64,000 nt of DNA from Cyprinodon diabolis (GCA_030533445.1 CM060076.1:12440501-12504500), one strand, 5' to 3'. Shown: positions 1 to 11,926, counted from the stretch's first letter. Notes: generated by a model from the letters alone, not told the origin. Numbers and translations: made by a program.

Positions 1-139
1 ATCATAGGAAATATATTTTGTTTTCTATAAGATTGATCTAACTATCATTCAAGATAATGGAAACAACTCAGAATCTCTGCATGTTTCATGTTATGGAATC
101 TGCAAATATGCTAATGAGTCCTTTGTTTCCCCTCTGCAG

Positions 140-206
140 CTTTGCTGACAAATACATAAAAAACAGGCCATTGCAGCAGAATGAGCTGTCCACTGAGAGG
201 AACACA
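140..206 (+). CDS. putative internal coding exon of an unidentified host gene
   Basis: A pyrimidine-rich tract ends in CTCTGCAG at 139, a strong splice acceptor, and GTAAGA begins at 207, a strong donor. Of the three frames in the 67-nt interval, two hit stop codons. The third is open throughout and gives a charged, soluble-looking peptide of 22 codons that starts FADKYIKNRPLQ. In that frame the exon starts with the last base of a split codon and ends on a codon boundary. No transposon signature surrounds it, unlike the other coding remnants here. I do not recognise the protein family. The call rests on the splice sites and the single open frame, so a chance match remains possible. If it is real, much of the window after it may be one long intron on the plus strand. 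Confidence 0.5.
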
Positions 207-3200
207 GTAAGAAAAGTAACACAGAAATAACATATATGTTTCAGCTACTATCCTAATATATTGCCAATAACATGCAAACAAATGCTTAAATTAGTTACAA
301 TTTTGCATCACCCTGCAGGTTAGAACATAATAGAATAGGACTGTTTGCAATGATTAGCAATGTAGATGACCAAAAAATGTCACTTTAAAAAAAGTAGATT
401 TTATTTAATTTTAAGTAAACATCAAATAAAATAATAATGATACAATAGTGATCATAGTGAACCCCTTTTAAATGAATATGACGGCACTGCAGGATCATTA
501 ACTAGGTATTCCCAAATATAACCAGGGGGATTTAATAAAAGACAAACAAATGCAAAACTAAGCATAAATATTATTTCAATAATGGAGTAAGTTTCAATTA
601 CCCAACATTTTCCCCCTCTTTATGTTTTCTCTATCATAATTACAGCACACCCTTAATGTCCCTCAATATTTTCCTCACTAACCATTGCTAATTCAAGTGC
701 ATTGTCATAATGCTACCTAGGTTTATTTTACTTTATTGATGTTATCTGTGTCTTATATATATTGCTTACATTCCTAAAAATACATCCCGTTTCATTATCC
801 ATACACTAATCACATATGTCCTTCTTAGTTTTTAATCTTTTTATTTTGCCAAACCCCTACTGCTTCCCTTTTAAGAGTAATGATTGTGTTTTACCTGTTG
901 ATAATATTGAATACTTTATAAGAATTTGTAATTATAAAAAAAAACAACTCTCCCTAATATTTTGTTTATCTTCATAAGCAGTTTTATTGTTATTTAACTG
1001 ATTGTTAAGAGATATAAGCAAAATAAGGATTATGTATTCTTTACCTACCATGTACCTTAGGCAAATGGCAATAAGCTTTAACTACCATTTAATGGACATT
1101 TTGAAGCTTGGTGGGTGTTCGCTGATGATTGTTTAGTTTTCTCTTGTCTAGTGTTCTTTTGATGTAATTCTTGAGTGTTCAGTCCCATTCGGTGTTTTTG
1201 TCTTGCGCCCTTTTAATTCTTTGTAGTAGTTTATACGGTTTAGCAGGTTCAGATATCATCTGGTTTAAAAGTCTTTTCAATGATTACACATGTTTGTCAT
1301 ACCATGTCAAGAGATGTATCATCATTTTCTAAATGCTTTTTCAGATGCACATGAGCTACACATAGTTAAGATTGCCAAGAAAATAAAAGGGTTATTTTAG
1401 ATTCAAATGAGCTTACCTGCAGAGTATTACAGATTGCAGGTTGTGCATTAGCTAAGAGGGGAACACTCTTCGATTATTTTCACTTGGTTGCCTCGGCCTC
1501 CTGGTCCCTCAAATCTGCAGCAAACCAGTTCTTACACACCTGTTTTCCATCCAACAATCACCCTCACCAGATATACTCCATGGTTTCCTAAATCATTTCT
1601 GCAACTCACTCCTGTTGCTCTACTTTCTGTCAGTACTGGGGTTTTCTGACACACTCAGTTTTACACCCAAACTCCATTTGATTTCTCTTATGTGCAGTTT
1701 ATAATAAACATTGTTCAACTACCTTATAAGTTACACAACATTAGAAGGTTTTGTTAACAAAGGCAGTTATGAAATCGAAATACCCAAAGCTTGAACCTTT
1801 GAGGAAAACAGATTTAAAACTCTGAAGGTCAAAGCCCAATTGTTATCCCTCCTGAACATTGCATATAGAACAATTGCTAACATTTTAGCAGCATTGGTTG
1901 ACCTGCAGCTTTAGTTAAATTTGAGAGCAAAATGTAGGTATGGTGAATTGTTCCATAAGTATATTTACGTCTGTTATTCAGATACTTCTATTTCTTTTCC
2001 ATCATGGCTAACTGAGCTCACTGTGTGAGAGTTTTAAGTCTGCCATGAATAAACATGAGTTTGTTTTCAGACCTGCAGTGTGAAATCACTGAGGGAAAAT
2101 TGGCCTCTTTGAATATGATTTTTGAGAGGTTATCTTTCATCAGGCAACCCCATCATTTAAAAAGCCAACTGTATACTCTAATAGATCCAGAGAAAATGCA
2201 TCTTTTATAAGTGCCTTGTGACACTTTTGATTGGTGCCCTTGAGTGTAGAGAGAGAAAATAACTGGGTATCTGAAAAGCATCTTGATTTATGGCCAGGCA
2301 GAGAAAACCCAGCATATGAGTGGGAACACCAGAATTAGCCTAAATTGTAATCCAAGTATGAATTTGATTGTTCAAACCCCATTATGTGGAGCAGCGCCTA
2401 AGTATGAGATTAAATTCACAAGATGGTGATTAATTGAGTGATTCACAGAATGGTGGTAATCATTAACATACAATAAAGAGGACAATACCCGCATATAAGT
2501 AACATCATAGAACCACCAAAGTGCCATTCATTATCAAAAATGCTTTAAAATTATTTCCCAAATGAACAGATTAGAACCTGCGCTTTAAATGAGAGTGGTA
2601 AATTAAGTCCCTTCAGACACGCGTGAATTATTATTGGAGCAGAAGAACATCGATCCCAGTAAACCATTGGCGTAATTCGGTTTGAGCAATAAAACTTGAG
2701 GCAAGAAATTAGATTAGAAGATTATTAATATATTAAGTCTTAGTCTTATGAAATGACAGCAAGCATTAACAGCATCTTTTAGCGCTCTCTGAGCTATATT
2801 TATAATACATAGCTCAAGGCTGAAGATCAGTCATGGATGTTAACAGAATTAGAAAGAAATTTAGGAAAAATTGTCCACTGATATGAGATTGGACAGATGT
2901 GACAACCCTCATTTCACATCTTTGCTTGAATTCTTTTTCCTTGTAGGAGCAAAGGGCCTTTGAAGGGAGCGTTCCCTGTAAAGCTCTCCTTACGGACTTT
3001 AATCACAGCATACTAATTATGGTGAACCATAAATAGTGAAGATGGAAGGCTGTGAACTGGTAGGACAACATTCTCCAACAAGGGAAAGCTAGGATACCAT
3101 CTGTAGTCTAGGTTCTTATACCTATAAGCATGAAGAACTTCTGTGTCAGTGAGTTTTAGCAATTTCTCTCTGCTAGAGCAGCCACTGAAGATTATTTTGC

Positions 3201-3697
3201 TAACTGATTAATCTGTGGATTCATTTTTCAATGAATTAATTAATAACCTGAAAGAAAAAGGTGCCTTAAAGAATACATTCATAATTTAAACCAGGTGAAC
3301 GTAAAAGCTAAGCCCCTTAAGTAGAAGTTGCACATTCATGGACAAAAAAGGTTTTTCATCTTCAATGTATAATGTTTATGTTTTTTTTTTAAAACAATTT
3401 TGGAATAATTACAACTCTGAGTGCGCTGCTTATAGCTGATTTTAAGATTTAGAAGATGTATTCTCCAGCTAACAATTAATCAATTACTAAACTAGTAAAC
3501 GATTTTTTTCAATAAATGATTAATCTCGATTACTCTGCTAAATTGTTTCAGCCGTATTGCCCACTCATGTACCTTCACATGGATCACAAAAGAAAAAAGA
3601 TGTAGCAGAAATTAAAGCCAATGCATTTCTTTGTGGGGAGATGTTTTCTTTAAGTATTTGTCTACTCTTTCAGTTTTTAGTTTTTTTGGGTGGTGGT

Positions 3698-3712
3698 GGG
3701 GGGGGGGGGGGG
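3698..3712 (+). repeat. G homopolymer
   Basis: Fifteen consecutive G bases follow a short TGG repeat. It is a likely replication-slippage and sequencing-error site and could form a G-rich secondary structure. Confidence 0.9.
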
Positions 3713-4342
3713 TAAAACATCAGCATACGTTAGTTTGTGGAAACCTCTTTTATTTTAAATACAAATGTGTCTTCACTTGCTTTAGTCTTCTAGAGACAGA
3801 ATTTATATGTGATGTCTAAAACCTCAGTAGTGTTTCTAGTGAAGGATCCAGCTTGTACACTTAAGTTTGTCCTGCTTAAAGATCAACCTTCACTCAAATA
3901 AGTGAAAGTTGTTTGCAGACTCTGTTAAGCCCTTTACTTTTAAAGCCCTAAACAATTTCTTCCAGCTAAGTTGTTGATCCGTTCTTCCAGTTACTAAGGT
4001 AAATTTGCTATTTGCTAAATCATGGTCTGTTTGCCCATACTGGATGTGTAACTGGATGGACAAGTTGTGGTGAGTTTTTATTGCTGTTATTTCCCTACAT
4101 TTATCCTTGACCTTATTCTGTGCATTTTGTTATTTGTGATAATAATTGTTCATAAATGTTCTCCCACAATATATTACAAATATTTAAAGTCGTGACAAAC
4201 CAACTGGATTTCATTTTAGATGAAAATACAGACAGGAGTTAACAGTCACCTGATGTAAGCAGCTCTACCTTGTTAGGAGCTTTCTGCCGACTCACTGCTC
4301 CTACATATTTTGGTTTACTTAAGGAATATAAATGTAAAAGGT

Positions 4343-4360
4343 GATATATATATATATATA
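4343..4360. repeat. (TA)n microsatellite
   Basis: A short alternating TA tract of about 18 bp. Confidence 0.85.
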
Positions 4361-4439
4361 AATCATGATTTTTTTTCTAATTATAGAGGTTTCTATAAAG
4401 CATGTCAAAGCATTCATATTGAATAAATATTTTTCTGAT

Positions 4440-4995
4440 AGTAGCTTCATCTGGTCTGTTCCTGTTTAGCCGTCACACCATCCTGGAGAGAAATATCAGC
4501 TGTGCTGCTGCCATGAATACCTTTGTTTATAGATGTTTGAGATTGGCCTGTTTTTCAGTGTAGTCCTGTTTCTCACACTGTGACTGGCTGGATGTGCTCT
4601 CTTCATCCTCTGACACTGGAGCTGGCTCAGAGCTTGTCTGCCTGGCTCTTTGTCTCCTGGACGGGGCCGCCTGTGGAGCTGGTCAACAGTTGCCTTTTGT
4701 ATCTCTGCTTCTTTCTCTATTATCTGCTCGGCAGATTGCGGCTCACACCGAGCCTAGTTCTGCTGGAGGTTTCTTCCTGTTAAAAGGGAGTTTTTCCTCT
4801 CCACTGTCAATACAAGCATGCTTGATGTGAGGGATTGCCTTTAAGTCAATGAGTCGATGCAATTAACTGATATTCCTTAGATAGAAAACTCTGAATTAAT
4901 TTGACTGTATGATCTGGTTGAATTGTAAAGTGCCTCGAGATGACATGTTGTGCATTGGGTTTATAGAAATAAACTGAATTGAATTAAAACTGAAT
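4440..4995 (+). repeat. 3'-tail repeat of a teleost LINE, plus orientation
   Basis: The block has the structure of a very common teleost interspersed repeat: a CT-rich body, the segment around GGTTTCTTCCTGTTAAAAGG at 4767, then AGTGCCTCGAGATGACATG near 4930, and a terminal reiterated GAATTGAATT tail after an AATAAA-like word. The tail at the right end sets the orientation. A more decayed copy of the same segment lies at about 60170-61020, and another follows LINE coding remnants near 19440. That last association suggests the block is the 3' untranslated end of an L2-type LINE. The short open frames inside it are not genes. Confidence 0.65.
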
Positions 4996-6963
4996 TGAAT
5001 AAAGTCTCAATAAATTCAATTACAATCATTTGACATTAGTGTTCTGTCAGTCAGTCACATGACCTAAAAGCTAATGAATTTAATATTTTTAACAGAAAAA
5101 AGCATTAAAATTAAAAAACATGGAGTGTATCTCGTCTTTCTAGCATAAAATAATGATTTGGCCTCCATTTTGTGTCAGTGGATCACAACACATGAAAATT
5201 ATTAACTCCTGTTCAATAAGAGTGCTTGGCTCAGATATTTTACAGTCTCCATGAGAACCACCATAAGCTGGAGGAGGGAGTACCCATACAGAAGTTCTTG
5301 CAATCCGTGACTCAAACCAGTAAAGGTTTCCTAGGCTGCTGTCCTCCTGCCCTGAACTTTCCCTTCTTTTCCTCCATTTCTACTGCCTCTGGTGAAGACA
5401 ACAGAGAAAGAATGCTTTGTCGCAAAACTATATTCGCTGGGGCTGCACTGCTCACGTTTGTGTTGCTGTAAGTGCATGTGCGCCACTGGAATTACAGCTG
5501 AGATGGTACCCAGCTGTCCCTCCTCCTGACATGCCCTGGATTACACCTTCTAAGCAGTATTTCTCAAATATTATATGCCGGTGAAAGTAACACTCTGGAG
5601 TGACATAAATTGTGTTTTAATTACTAAGTGTTGCTAGATGGCTTGTACTATTGTTTTATACAGACTTGAACGATTGGTAAGTATTTCATCCAAGCAAGAC
5701 TTTAATTAACTCAAAAATGTTCTGACACATTGTTCTTCTTTTAAGGCTTGTGAGGTTGTTCTTGTTTACAGCAGAAAAAAAAAATCATTTTATATCTGCA
5801 GCTGTGGCCAATGTGTTTTCTTTTTTACCTGCAGGCTTTAAAGACAAAAATGTTTATGCTTTTGAATTGCAGTGTTTTCATATAACAATATGGCACTGAA
5901 AGAATGAATCAGATTTTTTTTCTTCACATAATTCCAAAATTGCAAGGATAATCTATTGTTTACTTTGAAGCCAGCAACACCGCAACAGGATGGCAAAGGT
6001 CCCCAGAGTGGGCCGTTTTGTACAATATTCATGTCGGGTTGTCTTCATTAGGCCTAGAATGGGGACCATATGTTGTCTTGGCAAATTGCCATGTTTGTCA
6101 TCCCGGCAGGTTTACTTCACCATCCTTTGTGCAACTGTACAGTCAGTGCTTGGCTGATTTTGGCAGATGCTGCAGACTTTTAGCTTCCCCAGTATGCAGA
6201 CTACAGCTCAGCTAAACAAATGCTCTTGAGCACAAAAACTTAACCAATGCGCACTTGAGTTTATGGGAGTAGGCAAGATGCTGGAAAGTTCAGAGGACTG
6301 TAGTCAGTGAATAAGATTCTTTTTCCATTCGAGATGCACTGGCCTATGTTGAAATCTGCTGAGACTAAAAACCAACCTGGCTACAATTAAAACCACTGGA
6401 GTAGTCTAAAACACTGTATTCAATGGTTTACCAAAGTTTAAATTGGGGTTTTAGCTTTAATTAGGTTTAAGAGCATCATGCGGTCAAACTATTCCATAAC
6501 ATTTACCAGCCATTTATTGGGATGTTGGGTAAGAAAGATGAAGAGAAAAAAAGTGTAAATAAATAAATTTATTGTGTACAAAGAAGAGAAAAATTGCACT
6601 AAACCAAAAAAAAAAAAATCGACAGCTCTCTAAAAGCAGGCTTTTGATATGTTCTACCCGTGTCACACTTACATATGTGCCTTGAACTCAATAATGAATC
6701 AGATACCGTATGCAATTTCATCCCCAACAAGGCCAGGTAACCAGTGTTACTTTTAGCAAATTGGCCCACTACCCTGAAATGCACTACATGAGAACTTAAT
6801 TACAAACATAGACTGTGTATGCAGTCCCAAGATCTTCATATGATCATTAAGTATGGAGAAGGAAAAGAAAACAGATGTTGATCTCAAAGACAAGAAGGGA
6901 TATTATCTGATCAAGTACTAGTTCATTGCATGCAGTGGTGTCAAAAGTACACACATTTGTTAC
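4996..6963. other. noncoding stretch without recognised features
   Basis: No gene, splice-bounded exon or repeat of known structure could be supported. Open frames of 60-80 codons here have no recognisable motif and fit chance expectation. Confidence 0.55.
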
Positions 6964-6967
6964 TTAA

Positions 6968-7449
6968 AGCTACAGTGTGTAATAATTACAGGGATATACA
7001 GTCAGAAATGTAATATATTATACATAACTATGTTATTTATCATCATCTACGAGCTCAGCCTCTTAACCTTAATATTTGCGTTGCCTTAGAATTCGTTATA
7101 TATAATTACATAGGAGCGGGTCTCGCAGCCATGGAGGCAGACATCTTTGCGCTACGGCAGCGCAGAGCCAACAAACTTGCGAGATCGCCCATTACGCTCG
7201 AAAGTAACTATGGCAAGTTGAGAGAGATGAACTGAGACGGTACTGAACAATAGATGGCAGTATTTAAATTATCTATGTAAACAAACCTCATCACTTGAGA
7301 AGGTAGGTGATGCGGACGTCGTGGAAGACATTTTGTCCCGTAACGCTCGCCGTACTGTTGGGGGGGAGAAGCGGTGGGGGGGAGATGTTCATGTTGCTGC
7401 GGTCTGCAGTCTGGACGTTAGATGTCGCTGAAAATTACACACTGTAGCT
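6968..7449 (+). mobile_element. 482-bp MITE flanked by TTAA duplications
   Basis: Terminal inverted repeats begin AGCTACAGTGTGTAAT on the left and end ATTACACACTGTAGCT on the right. TTAA lies directly outside both ends (6964-6967 and 7450-7453). TTAA targets are used by piggyBac and Kolobok elements, so this is probably a non-autonomous member of one of those groups; the length is too short for a transposase. The interior is more GC-rich than the surrounding DNA and carries a 34-codon open frame at 7131. A decayed copy lies in the opposite orientation at about 25055-25465, which confirms it is a dispersed family. Confidence 0.8.
7131..7235 (+). other. 34-codon open frame inside the TTAA MITE
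   Basis: An ATG-to-TGA frame encodes a short basic peptide starting MEADIFALRQRR. The matching part of the decayed copy near 25260-25310, read on the minus strand, still resembles it (DIFSLRQHRADKL) before it diverges. This could be a captured host exon fragment or simple chance conserved through shared ancestry of the two copies. No function is claimed. Confidence 0.3.
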
Positions 7450-7453
7450 TTAA

Positions 7454-8967
7454 GTAGAAGTATAGATACTGCAGTTTAAAAAACATTCTGGTAAAAGTTG
7501 AAGTATCAACTTGACCTCTTTACTCAAGTAAAAGTGAAAAAGTATGATCTCAAAAAACTACTTAAAGTATAAAAGTATAAAGTGACCTTTAAAAAAAAAA
7601 CAGCAAGATGCCACTATAAGAATTGAAAGCTCAATCTTTCGATTATTTCGAAAAATTCTTTGAGATAGGGCCAAGGATGAGGGAGGTCTTATTGGTTTCC
7701 GTCTCCATCTCCCAATAAGTTCTCGCCTGTGAACGATCTTTCGACATCTTTTTTTGAATCCGTCATTGTAGCATGGCATAGACAATTCACGTTTGCAGTT
7801 TGAAGAACACCTGCTTGCTTCTGATGATTTCCTTTGGCATCAGCACACATTTGATGAATAGCTAACCAATGAGTGTTTGCGTTATATGACTCATCCAATT
7901 ACACTAGTTTTCACTATATATGGATGGCTTCAATGATCTGCATTGGATGGTGCATATGATGTGAAATAAATATTTACAAACATTAAACCAGGGGTAACCA
8001 ATTAAAAATCAGTGGGGCAAAAAAAGAAAATCATCAACCAGTAAAGGTTCAGAGACATTTTTAATGATCTGTTACTTTAAACCAAATTTATTACTGAAAT
8101 AAAATGAGCTGTTTATGCGTTCATGTTATACATTGAATTTTTTAGCTCTGCAGAAAAGGTGGCTGGATACAATCTTTATTTTTCTTCAGAAACTGTATGC
8201 CTCCAGGACTCAGAGGTGAGCTGGAAAGATTGCAGCTAACTCCTTTCATGTTAGACACAAACTGTCTCAGACAATCCTCTCTGGCAGGCAGAAGCGGTCC
8301 ATCAGGATCAAAGCATTCTGCCACAATAACAGTTTCTTATCATCTGCATATAGCCTCATTAACAAAGCCCTTATACATCACTAAAACTTTGCTTTTGAAA
8401 CTAGTACAACTATCTCTGTGCAAGTAAATAATATTTAATTTAGTCCTGCTGTTATTGAATATTGTTAATATCTGCTATGTATGCCCTGTTTACAATTCTC
8501 CATCCCTATAACATTCCTACACAAATTATATATATCGAATTGTATTTACCCACGTCACAAATTTTTTCTTGCATTATACTAATGCTGCTTTTCATACTAT
8601 GTAATCAGTTTACCAACCTAGTCAGTTATAAACTATTAATTCATAAAATATTTAAATATTTTTGAGCAGGAAAGTACACCTTAAAAAGTTTATCTTAAGG
8701 TGTACTAAAAGTTAAGTATGTTGCTGAATAAGATTATGACTGTAGTTTTAAAAGTGGTGTTTTTAAAGTGGTGATGACCCTCTGATAGACAGGTCTGGCA
8801 GCTAGGCTAGTCCAGGCTTGTTTCATGAGTTATTTTTATTTTTTCAATTGAAGCATCATTAAAAAGCTATTTCTGACTATCATTTGTCTGATTCAAGTTA
8901 TATGTGACCATTTTTTCATTAAATGAGGGGTACCAACAATTTTGTACGCATCTGTGTCAGCTATATT
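7454..8967. other. noncoding stretch; possible Tc1-type terminus near 8930
   Basis: No gene is supported. The words around GGTACCAACAATTTTGTACG at about 8929-8948 resemble the terminus of one teleost Tc1 subfamily, but I found no partner repeat. Confidence 0.4.
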
Positions 8968-9728
8968 TGTCATGATCTCGGTGCTGATGACTGGCTTAAT
9001 TACTAACTCTATTCACCTGTTCTAAGGGTTTCTCATCGCTGCTCATCTGATCCACCTGCTGCTGTCTCTATTTAAGGTGCTTGCATCCAGGGCCTGATTA
9101 TTCTTGTTCTGTCTCGCCAGTGTTGAGAGTGCTTTTAGAGTTTTTGGTGTTTATTTTTACATGATCCTGACCTGCCTATTAACCACTGACCCTGCCTGTT
9201 CCTGTTCTGATCGGTTTGCCTGACTGGCTTCGAGCTCCTGGACCTCTGAGCCTCCCTGTTCCTGTTCTATTTGCCTGACCTGGCATCAGACTCCTGGACC
9301 TCTGAGCCTGCCTGTTCCTGTTCTGTTTGCCTGACCTGGCATCGGACTCCTGGACCTCTGAGCCTGCCTATTTCATTTCTGATCTGTTTACCTGACCTGG
9401 TTTCGGACTCCTGCATGTTCTCCGGGGCTGCAGCATCTGGGACACTCTGGTCAATGCCCATTGTATCTTGTTGGCAGCCCACTGGCTGGATCCTACCTCA
9501 TTCTCTGGGCTTGAACTGAACTAGTAAATCTGGTTAGTGACTCATGTTCATAATCTTCCTCGGTTAGATTTACGTGGTCACTAAACTGTGTTTCTCCCCT
9601 GCAGAGTTTACAGCCTCAGACAACGTAGCCGGTGCTACTTAGATCCACCAGTTTTGTATAAACCTTTTTGAGTAATCCCACTGTCTGTCTTGTCTGGAAT
9701 ACTGGGTTCTCTGTTCTGAGTCATGACA
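8968..9728 (+). mobile_element. solo LTR of a retrotransposon (761 bp)
   Basis: The block starts TGTCATGA and ends TCATGACA, an 8-bp perfect terminal inverted repeat with the TG...CA ends of LTRs. The flanks are ATATT on the left and ATATG on the right, a 5-bp duplication with one mismatch. A TATA-like CTATTTAAGG lies near 9068. There is no internal retroviral-type coding sequence and no second LTR, so it is a solo LTR. A related LTR starting with the same ten bases lies at 51403. The assignment to a Gypsy-like group is an inference from the general look of teleost LTRs. Confidence 0.65.
9222..9413 (+). repeat. tandem repeat of about 56 bp inside the LTR
   Basis: Units run 9222-9276 (55 bp), 9277-9332 (56 bp), 9333-9393 (61 bp) and a partial fourth from 9394. 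Each contains ACTCCTGGACCTCTGAGCCT or a close variant. The first two complete units are most alike; the third carries a 5-bp expansion. The open frames across this array on both strands come from the repeat and are not genes. Confidence 0.85.
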
Positions 9729-9887
9729 ATATGTTTGTCTGGGCTCAGATTAGTTTTCTATGATTCTGACTAAAAAAGAAGATGCAAATATGAATTATTA
9801 ATTAAGAGTTCCCAGAAAACCAAATTGAATAAGAAAATATAGTTTAAAAAGCTTATGGATATTTTAAGTCATATTTAAAGATACCTA

Positions 9888-9889
<2 letters not shown>

Positions 9890-9944
<55 letters not shown>
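9890..9944. repeat. (TA)n microsatellite
   Basis: Uninterrupted alternating TA of about 55 bp. Confidence 0.95.
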
Positions 9945-9947
<3 letters not shown>

Positions 9948-10500
9948 TATTAATGTACTTCATAATGCAGAATTTCGTTTTGTATGTAATGAAAGTATTC
10001 AAATAAAATATTTAATTATTGTAAAATATTTTACTATTAGATTATATAACTGCATTTAAATACACATTTAAAATCTTCTCTTTTTTTACTGAAAGGGACT
10101 GTTCACCTTTTGTTCTTTCATGCTGTCTGTGCAAATGTCTATAAAAGACAGGCAGTTAAAACCAAAAGCCTATTCTATCTCCTACTATGGCTGAGTGTTG
10201 CTGATTATTTCTCTAGCTTCGATGCCACATTATCTCTGTGTAATAGACATTGAACAGCCATTTCAGATCAACTAAATCAGTGTTTGGGCTTACTCTTCTT
10301 TAAAAGAGCGGTGGGTGTTAACAGCATTCTTATAAAAATCAAACCAAGAGCAACTGACAAAGGATGTATAGAAAGCTGCAACCTAGTTTAGTCTCCCATT
10401 ATAGTCATTGTACAGGTTAATGCTGAAAGCAGAACAGAAGTGCTTTCCTGCAACTTGGCCCCTAGGAGTAGAAACAAGGGGCTTTTCAGCATGACAGACA

Positions 10501-10640
10501 TGTCTTTTTTTCTTCTGCCAGCTCTCTAACGGCCATAATGTGAGCCGCATCAATCAAAGCGTATTCTTTATTCACAAAGCTGGGGAGAGGATCAAAGGCA
10601 TCATGCCATGGCAAGTCATCATCAAAGTGAGGAGCCGCCT
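10501..10640. promoter_or_regulatory. candidate enhancer with clustered TCF/LEF-type sites
   Basis: Three copies of ATCAAAG occur on the same strand at 10553-10559, 10591-10597 and 10621-10627, with a CACAAAG at 10573. ATCAAAG is a core that TCF/LEF and related SOX HMG-box factors bind. The block is clearly less AT-rich than its surroundings and has no repeat signature. Enhancer activity is inferred; sequence alone cannot prove it. Confidence 0.3.
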
Positions 10641-11363
10641 CATGGCATCCCACCCTGTATTTAGTTAACAGAAAAGGTGCTAAGGATGACCACCTAACCC
10701 CCTATACTGGATGTGACTCTGAATAAAATCTGCCTCATTTTTTTTCTCGTCTCTTTTGTTCTTGTCAGTATAGGTATCTAAGCTATTCATCATAGGGATA
10801 AAATGTTGACGGAAACATTCCTAAATATAAAATTGTTATTCGTCTACGTTTCAAATACTGGAATCTTTAGAAGAAAAACAAATACAGTTCTAACTTTAAA
10901 ATGACAAATTGTTTAGGATCTCTTCTCATTTTACAATAAATGATGATGTTGAGCCTCAGTTAAAACCCGAAGGACAATAATATGACTCTAGCTTTCTTTT
11001 TTGTATGGGCTTGTTGTTTTAACCAGAAAGGCCCAAAATGTTTCACCCACCACAGAGTGAGATTTTGGTCCTCCCCTTTAATTTACCTCATTGTGAAGGT
11101 TATCTAGACGTTGCCTTGATGACAACTGCTCTATTTATGGTTTCAAAAATAACCAAGGAATTTTTTTCAGTTTGCCTGCAACTGTAGACAAAACTACCAG
11201 GAAACGATGAATTAAGTCCTTCGTTAGTAATGATGCTCCAGTTATGCAACTTTTTATGCCTCTGCTACGCATTTTGCACCCAAATGTTTCAGTAACTTGA
11301 AAAGATACTAGGCGGAGATGGCATCAAACCTGCATTTTGAAAAAAGGGTTGATTCCAACCATA

Positions 11364-11666
11364 ACGTTGTGGGGTCTTGTATTTTATACATTGTGGGGCC
11401 CATTTTCTGGAAAAATATCATGTTGTTGGGGCCAACTGCTCATTGTGGGGCCTGATGCCTGGACCCCATAAGGTAAATTGCTGTTTTAGGGTCAGGGGTC
11501 ATGTTTAGAAGGTGTGAATTAAGTTTAGGTTGGGGCTAGGGTTAGTTATGAACTTGTAAACCTGGTAAGGTTTAGGGTAAGGTTCACAGTTACACTGTAG
11601 AAATGGGTTAAAAATGAATGTAAGTCAATGGAAAGGCCCTGTAAAGATAGACATAATAATTATTAT
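11364..11666 (+). repeat. teleost GTGGGG-type interspersed repeat, partial
   Basis: Several TTGTGGGGYC words at 11370-11460 are followed by GGACCCCATAAGG at about 11461, a TTAGGGT-rich section, and AATGTAAGTCAATGGAAAGG near 11617. This arrangement matches a common teleost repeat. It stops at the left terminus of the next element, which may have inserted into it. Confidence 0.55.
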
Positions 11667-11846
11667 GGGTTTGGAGCCAGTGCCAGTGGCATTTTGGTCA
11701 AAAATGAGTTCTATATATCAAATGAAAGGTCTTGATTAGCTCCATCTAGTGGTGCCAAAGATACAAATCAGAAATGAATCTGTATTGAATAAAACAATAA
11801 AACAACAAAGACCTTACCAAAAAAGTGAAGTACTGTTTGGAGCCAG

Positions 11847-11926
11847 AAGGGCGTATGTACATATACGCCCTTGTGGCTCTGAGTAATACCAGACCCTGCA
11901 GTGCATTTCAGAGTCAAAAGGGCGTA
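11847..11926. repeat. palindromic subterminal AAGGGCGTA motif cluster
   Basis: AAGGGCGTA occurs at 11847-11855 and 11918-11926, and inverted at 11864-11872. The first and inverted copies form a palindrome centred near 11860 whose arms extend to GAGCCA and TGGCTC. The right end of the element carries another exact copy at 14815-14823 and a variant at 15033. Repeated motifs at both ends are typical of transposase binding sites. The first motif also sits just after a GTTTGGAGCCAG that repeats the element's terminus. Confidence 0.65.

Larger units (their letters stand above)
207..4439. other. AT-rich noncoding stretch
   Basis: No convincing gene or complete transposon is visible. The stretch holds a G run at 3698-3712, a short (TA)n tract near 4343-4360, and a block at about 2580-2830 with several homeodomain-type TAAT words. 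Sequence character fits an intron or intergenic DNA. Confidence 0.6.
9729..11363. other. noncoding stretch with candidate regulatory block
   Basis: It holds a long (TA)n tract near 9890-9944 and a relatively GC-rich block at about 10500-10680. No coding exon is supported. Confidence 0.5.

Noticed and set aside
1380..1500. Possible minus-strand splice donor (CAG/GTAAGC) near 1413
   Set aside because: No open frame and no acceptor could be paired with it; a noncoding exon is possible but unsupported.
4580..4830. Two overlapping 67-78-codon frames
   Set aside because: They lie in a LINE 3'-tail repeat that is not coding in this region.
9267..9519. Overlapping open frames on both strands with repeated peptides
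   Set aside because: They arise from the 56-bp tandem repeat inside the LTR.
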